Positions 60,310-64,000 of a DNA stretch of 64,000 nucleotides are shown here, piece by piece. The notes beneath the pieces are model-generated. The model was given only the letters and a program-made list of their open reading frames with translations, was not told the DNA's origin and ran no database searches. The stretch is from Galbula dea. Taxonomy: Eukaryota > Chordata > Aves > Piciformes > Galbulidae. A program made the position numbers and the translations under genes. Position 1 is the stretch's first letter, and each line of letters begins with the position of its first letter. Location of the stretch: contig VWZX01008149.1 in the NCBI GenBank assembly GCA_013399015.1, forward strand, positions 112,963-176,962, in the 5' to 3' direction.

Positions 60310-60505
60310 ACTTCTTTGCTGCAAGCTTGCAGAGCCCTGATCCAGGCTGCCCAGAGAGGTTGTGGAGTCTCCTTCTGGGGAGAGATTCCAACCCCAGCTG
60401 GAGGTGATCCTGGGCAAGCTGCTGTGGGTGACCCTGCTGGAGCAGTGGGGTTGGACTGGATGATCCCCAGAGGTCCCTTCCAACCCCTGCCATGCTGGGA
60501 TTCAG
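60310..60505 (+). mobile_element. CR1 3' fragment, sense (second subfamily)
   Basis: Contains GGCTGCCCAGAGAGGTTGTG and ends CCTTCCAACCCCTGCCATGC. It lies in ZNF638 intron 1. Confidence 0.9.
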
Positions 60506-60984
60506 TTAAGCCACAAGCCTTCCTTCTGGTTTTCTTCAAATATTAATACTGATGTAGAATCTCACCTTTAGTTTCACTAGGGAGGAATTATTAGTGTCTA
60601 TTCTTTGCTTTTCCTCACCCAGGAAAATCCTGCTTTAATCCTGGTTCCATGTCTCACCTCTCTCCCTGAGAGCTCTTGGCTGTCTCAGCCCATGTGTTGC
60701 CTGTTACCTTTCACAGTTACTGACTTTATCTCAAGCTGCTCAATGGCCAAAATGTGCTGGCAAGGCCTTGGCTTACTGTAAGCACTGCTCAGCAACAGCC
60801 ATAGCATCAGTGTGTTATCAACATTATTCCCATCCTCAATCTACACCACAGCACTGGGGAGAAAATGAACTCTCTCCCAGATGAAACCAGGACATTCCAG
60901 ACCTGATCCCCTGGGAAATTCCTGACCCACTGAATCAAGGTTTGCTTTGGAAAACAGCAAGTTTATTTTTTAATGGACATCCTG

Positions 60985-61360
60985 TTTAGCCTGGAGAAGA
61001 GGAGGCTCAGGGGAGACCTTCTCACTCCCTCCAACTCCCTGAAAGGAGGTGGCATCCAGGTGGGGCTTGGTCTCTTCTCCCAGGGAACAAGGGATAGGAG
61101 AAGAGGAGACAGTCTCAAGTTGCACTAGGGGAAGTTTAAGTTGGAGATGAGCATTAATTTGTTCCCCCAAAGGGTTGTCAAGGCCTGGCCCAGGCTGCTC
61201 AAGGCAGTGGTGGAGTAACCATCCCTGGAGGGGTTTCAAAGCCATGGAGATGTGGTGCTGAGGGCCATGGGTTAGTGGTGCCTTGGCAGTGCTGGTTAAA
61301 TGTTGATTTGATGATCTTCAAGGTCTTTTCCAACCAAAATGATTCTATGATTCTCTGACT
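60985..61360 (+). mobile_element. CR1 3' fragment, sense
   Basis: From TAGCCTGGAGAAGAGGAGGC to CAAGGTCTTTTCCAACCAAA and the ATTCTATGATTCTCTGA end. It lies in ZNF638 intron 1. Confidence 0.92.
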
Positions 61361-61734
61361 TTTAAAGTGTACTCTACCAATACCTTCCTACTTTCACAAG
61401 TGGCTTGGATGCTCTTCTCTCTCCAGCTTCTTTCCCGGTGGATGTGCCAGGAGATTTTTCTTTGCCCTCCGGTGACGTGAGTCCCAGAGAACAGCAAAAG
61501 TGCAAGGCAGGAGGTGACTTTGTGGGTGTTTGCTCTATAGTCTGTTGTGAAACTGTCCTGAACTTGGCCTCATGTGTGCTTGTAGTTTCAATCTGATTTA
61601 ATGTGTTGAGGGAAGGAGTCCTCAGGGAGAAGGCAGAGCTCTGGGCTTGTCTTCTGGGAATTTTTTCTTGCTTATAGATAGTTTCGTAACGGAGAAGAGA
61701 GTCGATAAAGATTTCTGGGGCTGCTGTTTCTCCT

Positions 61735-61905
61735 CGGCCCAGAGAGGTTGTGGAGTCTCTTTCTCTGGAGGGATTCCAACCCCAGCTGGAGGTGGTCCTG
61801 GACAACCTGCTCTAGCTGCCCCTGCTGGAGCAGCGGGGTTGGACTAGATGATCTCCAGAGGTCCCTTCCAACCCCCACCATGCTGGGATTTGGGGTCCCT
61901 GCCTG
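61735..61905 (+). mobile_element. CR1 3' fragment, sense (second subfamily)
   Basis: Begins CCCAGAGAGGTTGTGGAGTC and ends GGTCCCTTCCAACCCCCACC. All CR1 copies in ZNF638 intron 1 except 58195-58400 are in the orientation of the gene. Positions 61906-62808 are CR1-free intron. Confidence 0.88.
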
Positions 61906-63013
61906 TGCTGATCCTACAGGCAGGACTTCAGGCAGGCCTGCGCAGATGAGGCACCTTGCACTGGTCTGCTCCAAGAGTTTCCAGACCTCAGTGGTGGTTC
62001 ATTTTTTATTAATGGGAGCATGACTTTTTGTTACTCTACTTACAGGTGTCCATTCCTTTACCACCTGACAGGGTTGAGTTCTTGGTGGCTTCAGCTGAAG
62101 TATAGGTGGTAACTTCCATTAGCCTTGTGCTTGTCTGTAGATGCTTTCAGTTTCTGTATGATTCTGCACCTGTCTAAAGTTGTTTCAATCAAAGATCTTG
62201 CCTTAAACTTCTGGGAAATGGATGTTTTCTAGCCACAGAGTTCTAGTGGTGTCACACCCTTGAAATTCTTTCAGGGTATAGTAGTTTACCCATGAGAGTG
62301 GTCATGGGAGTGTCCTGAGCACTCTTCTGCCTTCACCTCAGCTCCACAGCGACTTGACATCCAAGTTGTAACTGGTTTGAGTTCTCTGCATCATGCTTTC
62401 ACTTACAGTTGTTACCTCATGAACACTTGGAGAGGGTTTGAATACTTTGGCTCGTGGCTCATTAAATAGCTGTAAATTGTAAATCAATCCAAAGTGTGCT
62501 GTCATGAAGAGCTGAAATACCAAGTTTTGGGAAAGGCTGTTGAAGTTGTCATCTCTGGGTATGTTATCTGTGATGTTGAACTTGTTGGGTCAAGCTCATT
62601 TCCTGAACTCTCTGCTTTCTCTTCACTGCATGTTAAGATTTTATGCAATGAAAGAAGAGTGGGTTTTGTTCCACAGAATTGTTGAATTCCAAAGTACCAT
62701 TTTAACCTGTCACTAAAATACCCTTTGTGACCCGGGTTGTTTTTCCTCACCGGTTCTAGCACCCACTGCAAAGAGAAAATAATCTAATGCTTGTCTTTTA
62801 ACTTTCAGCTTTGTGTTATTCTTGGAAAGTTTCGCCCCACTTGTGAATTCCTTGAGCCTTGGCGTTGGGAGCCCACTTCTGTTGGGCCCTCCTCCTCCTC
62901 CTCCTCCTCCTTTACAGCTTGCTCACTTGGCTCTTCACCAGTTGACCTCAGTTGCTACCAACAGCTCTGCACCTCCTCATGCTTGGTTAAATCGGGCCCT
63001 GCCGAAAAGCACA

Positions 63014-64000
63014 ATGTTTAGCCCTAGAGGAACTTTACCTCCGAGGCCCAGAGGACCTAACCCATCAGGCGCAAAGCCTCCAGGATCCTTTAGGGGAGGA
63101 GGTGCAGGAGGTCTTCAGAGAAAGCCAGCACCTGGAACACCTCAAGGAGTGCCTCCAAGATTTTCAGGACAGGAGACGTTTCAATGGACAGGTTCCCAGA
63201 GGATAAACGTTCGGGTAACTCTGCACAGGCCTGATCCAAGGAAGATGAAGGAGAAGACAAACCTGCACCAGGAGCAGAAGGGAGAGCCCCGTGCAAGTCA
63301 CTGGGACAGCGGCCCCTGCCCAGCTGGGACAGCCGGGCAAAAGCCACCTCCCTCGGCGCGGATCTCGGAGCAGAACAACGCCCAGAACCGCTACACGCCA
63401 GAGAGCGCTTCCAGTATCCTAGCGAGTTTTGGGCTGTCCAATGAAGATCTGGAGGAGCTCAGTCGCTATCCAGACGATCAGCTAACGCCTGAAAACATGC
63501 CCCTGATCCTGAGGGAAATCCGCATTCGGAAGCTGGGGCATTCCTTACCTGCTCTGCACGCCTCGAGCCGGGGAGAAGAGCCGATGGGTGGGACGAGTGG
63601 TGCAGCAGTCAAGGGCAAAGTGATTGATTATGGGCACGCAAGCAAATATGGTTACACTGAAGACCCTCTGGAGGTGCGCCCCTACAATCCCGAAGTGCTG
63701 CCGGAGGAGCCTCTGGAAGCACGTGTCTATAATCCCGAAGCCTCCAGCGGAGAGAATAGGGAAAACTTCCAGCGAGAGCAGAACATGTCCATGGGTGTGC
63801 CACCATCCGGCGTGACCTGCAACCCAGTGTTCCCGGTTGAAGAGCTGATCAAACCCAGTGGATTCCAGAATGATTCCCCAAATCCTCGATCGTTTTTCCC
63901 AGCTGAGGCTCCAGGAAAGGTGTCTGGAATATGTGTGACACCCCCTGGGCCCCCCGGAGTGAGGCCCATCTCCCAGCCTGCCCTACCGCCCGTCATGCCA
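63014..64000 (+). CDS. ZNF638: Zinc finger protein 638 (matrin-3-related nuclear protein), N-terminal part
   Basis: ZNF638 (NP220) is a large nuclear protein with RNA-recognition motifs, a matrin-type zinc finger and cytosine-cluster DNA binding; it acts in splicing and silencing. Here only the start is present: an exon beginning after the acceptor at 62808 (TTAACTTTCAG), with the ATG at 63014 and an open frame of 329 codons running off the window. The N-terminus MFSPRGTLPPRPRGPNPSGA aligns with the family start. Residues around 130-165 carry the hallmark segment shared with matrin-3: ASSILASFGLSNEDLEELSR, then QLTPENMPLILREI. The next conserved block is VIDYGHASKYGYTEDPLEVR. The frame is also open upstream of the ATG to the acceptor (about 68 codons with a polyproline run), but family alignment supports 63014. 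The zinc finger and RRMs lie beyond the window. Confidence 0.95.
   Translation, partial: MFSPRGTLPPRPRGPNPSGAKPPGSFRGGGAGGLQRKPAPGTPQGVPPRFSGQETFQWTGSQRINVRVTLHRPDPRKMKEKTNLHQEQKGEPRASHWDSGPCPAGTAGQKPPPSARISEQNNAQNRYTPESASSILASFGLSNEDLEELSRYPDDQLTPENMPLILREIRIRKLGHSLPALHASSRGEEPMGGTSGAAVKGKVIDYGHASKYGYTEDPLEVRPYNPEVLPEEPLEARVYNPEASSGENRENFQREQNMSMGVPPSGVTCNPVFPVEELIKPSGFQNDSPNPRSFFPAEAPGKVSGICVTPPGPPGVRPISQPALPPVMP

Noticed and set aside
62810..63013. Open frame upstream of the ZNF638 ATG with a polyproline run
   Set aside because: No in-frame ATG was found between the acceptor and 63014, and the family start aligns at 63014; probably 5' UTR.

Overview
This window is avian nuclear DNA. It carries interrupted, vertebrate-type genes with GT-AG introns, GC-rich promoters and many GC-rich minisatellites. 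It also carries about thirty fragments of CR1, the dominant LINE of birds. By my approximate boundaries CR1 covers about a fifth of the window. That is high for a bird and would fit a CR1-expanded lineage such as woodpeckers and allies, but the order is only a guess.

The gene order is that of the human 2p13.3 neighbourhood: ATP6V1B1 (+, 3' part, 0.5-4.3 kb), a shootin-1 paralogue (+, 5.4-12.1 kb), TEX261 (-, 17.6-24.6 kb), NAGK (+, 32.8-35.9 kb), PAIP2B (-, 38.9-43.3 kb) and the 5' part of ZNF638 (+, promoter near 57.5 kb, first coding exon from 63.0 kb to the window end). I joined exons by hand. Every junction keeps phase, and reconstructed lengths match the families where comparable: TEX261 196 aa, NAGK 343 aa, PAIP2B 125 aa.

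The gene between ATP6V1B1 and TEX261 is the most interesting coding feature. It has sixteen phase-consistent exons for about 547 residues that align along their length with shootin-1 (SHTN1), including coiled coils, a polyproline tract and the basic and Glu-Met-Met segments. It is clearly not SHTN1 itself, and the human locus as I know it has no such gene here. I see no ANKRD53 in this interval, and no MCEE or MPHOSPH10 between NAGK and PAIP2B.

Repeats are sharply partitioned. The TEX261-NAGK interval (24.8-32.8 kb) has no CR1 I can see but is packed with tandem arrays (20-21 bp, 31/124 bp, GGAT and CCATC types) and an assembly gap. The 36-50 kb stretch is dense in CR1. At 56.4-57.1 kb a solitary LTR of about 670 bp with a 4-bp target duplication sits inside a CR1 copy. 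A CpG-rich promoter region with seven CCAAT boxes lies at 51.0-51.4 kb beside a second assembly gap; it may serve PAIP2B and possibly an unrecognised gene on the other side.

The genes are unrelated in function: a V-ATPase subunit, a cytoskeletal adaptor-like protein, an ER-export membrane protein, a sugar kinase, a translation regulator and a nuclear RNA/DNA-binding protein. The cluster is conserved synteny rather than a pathway.
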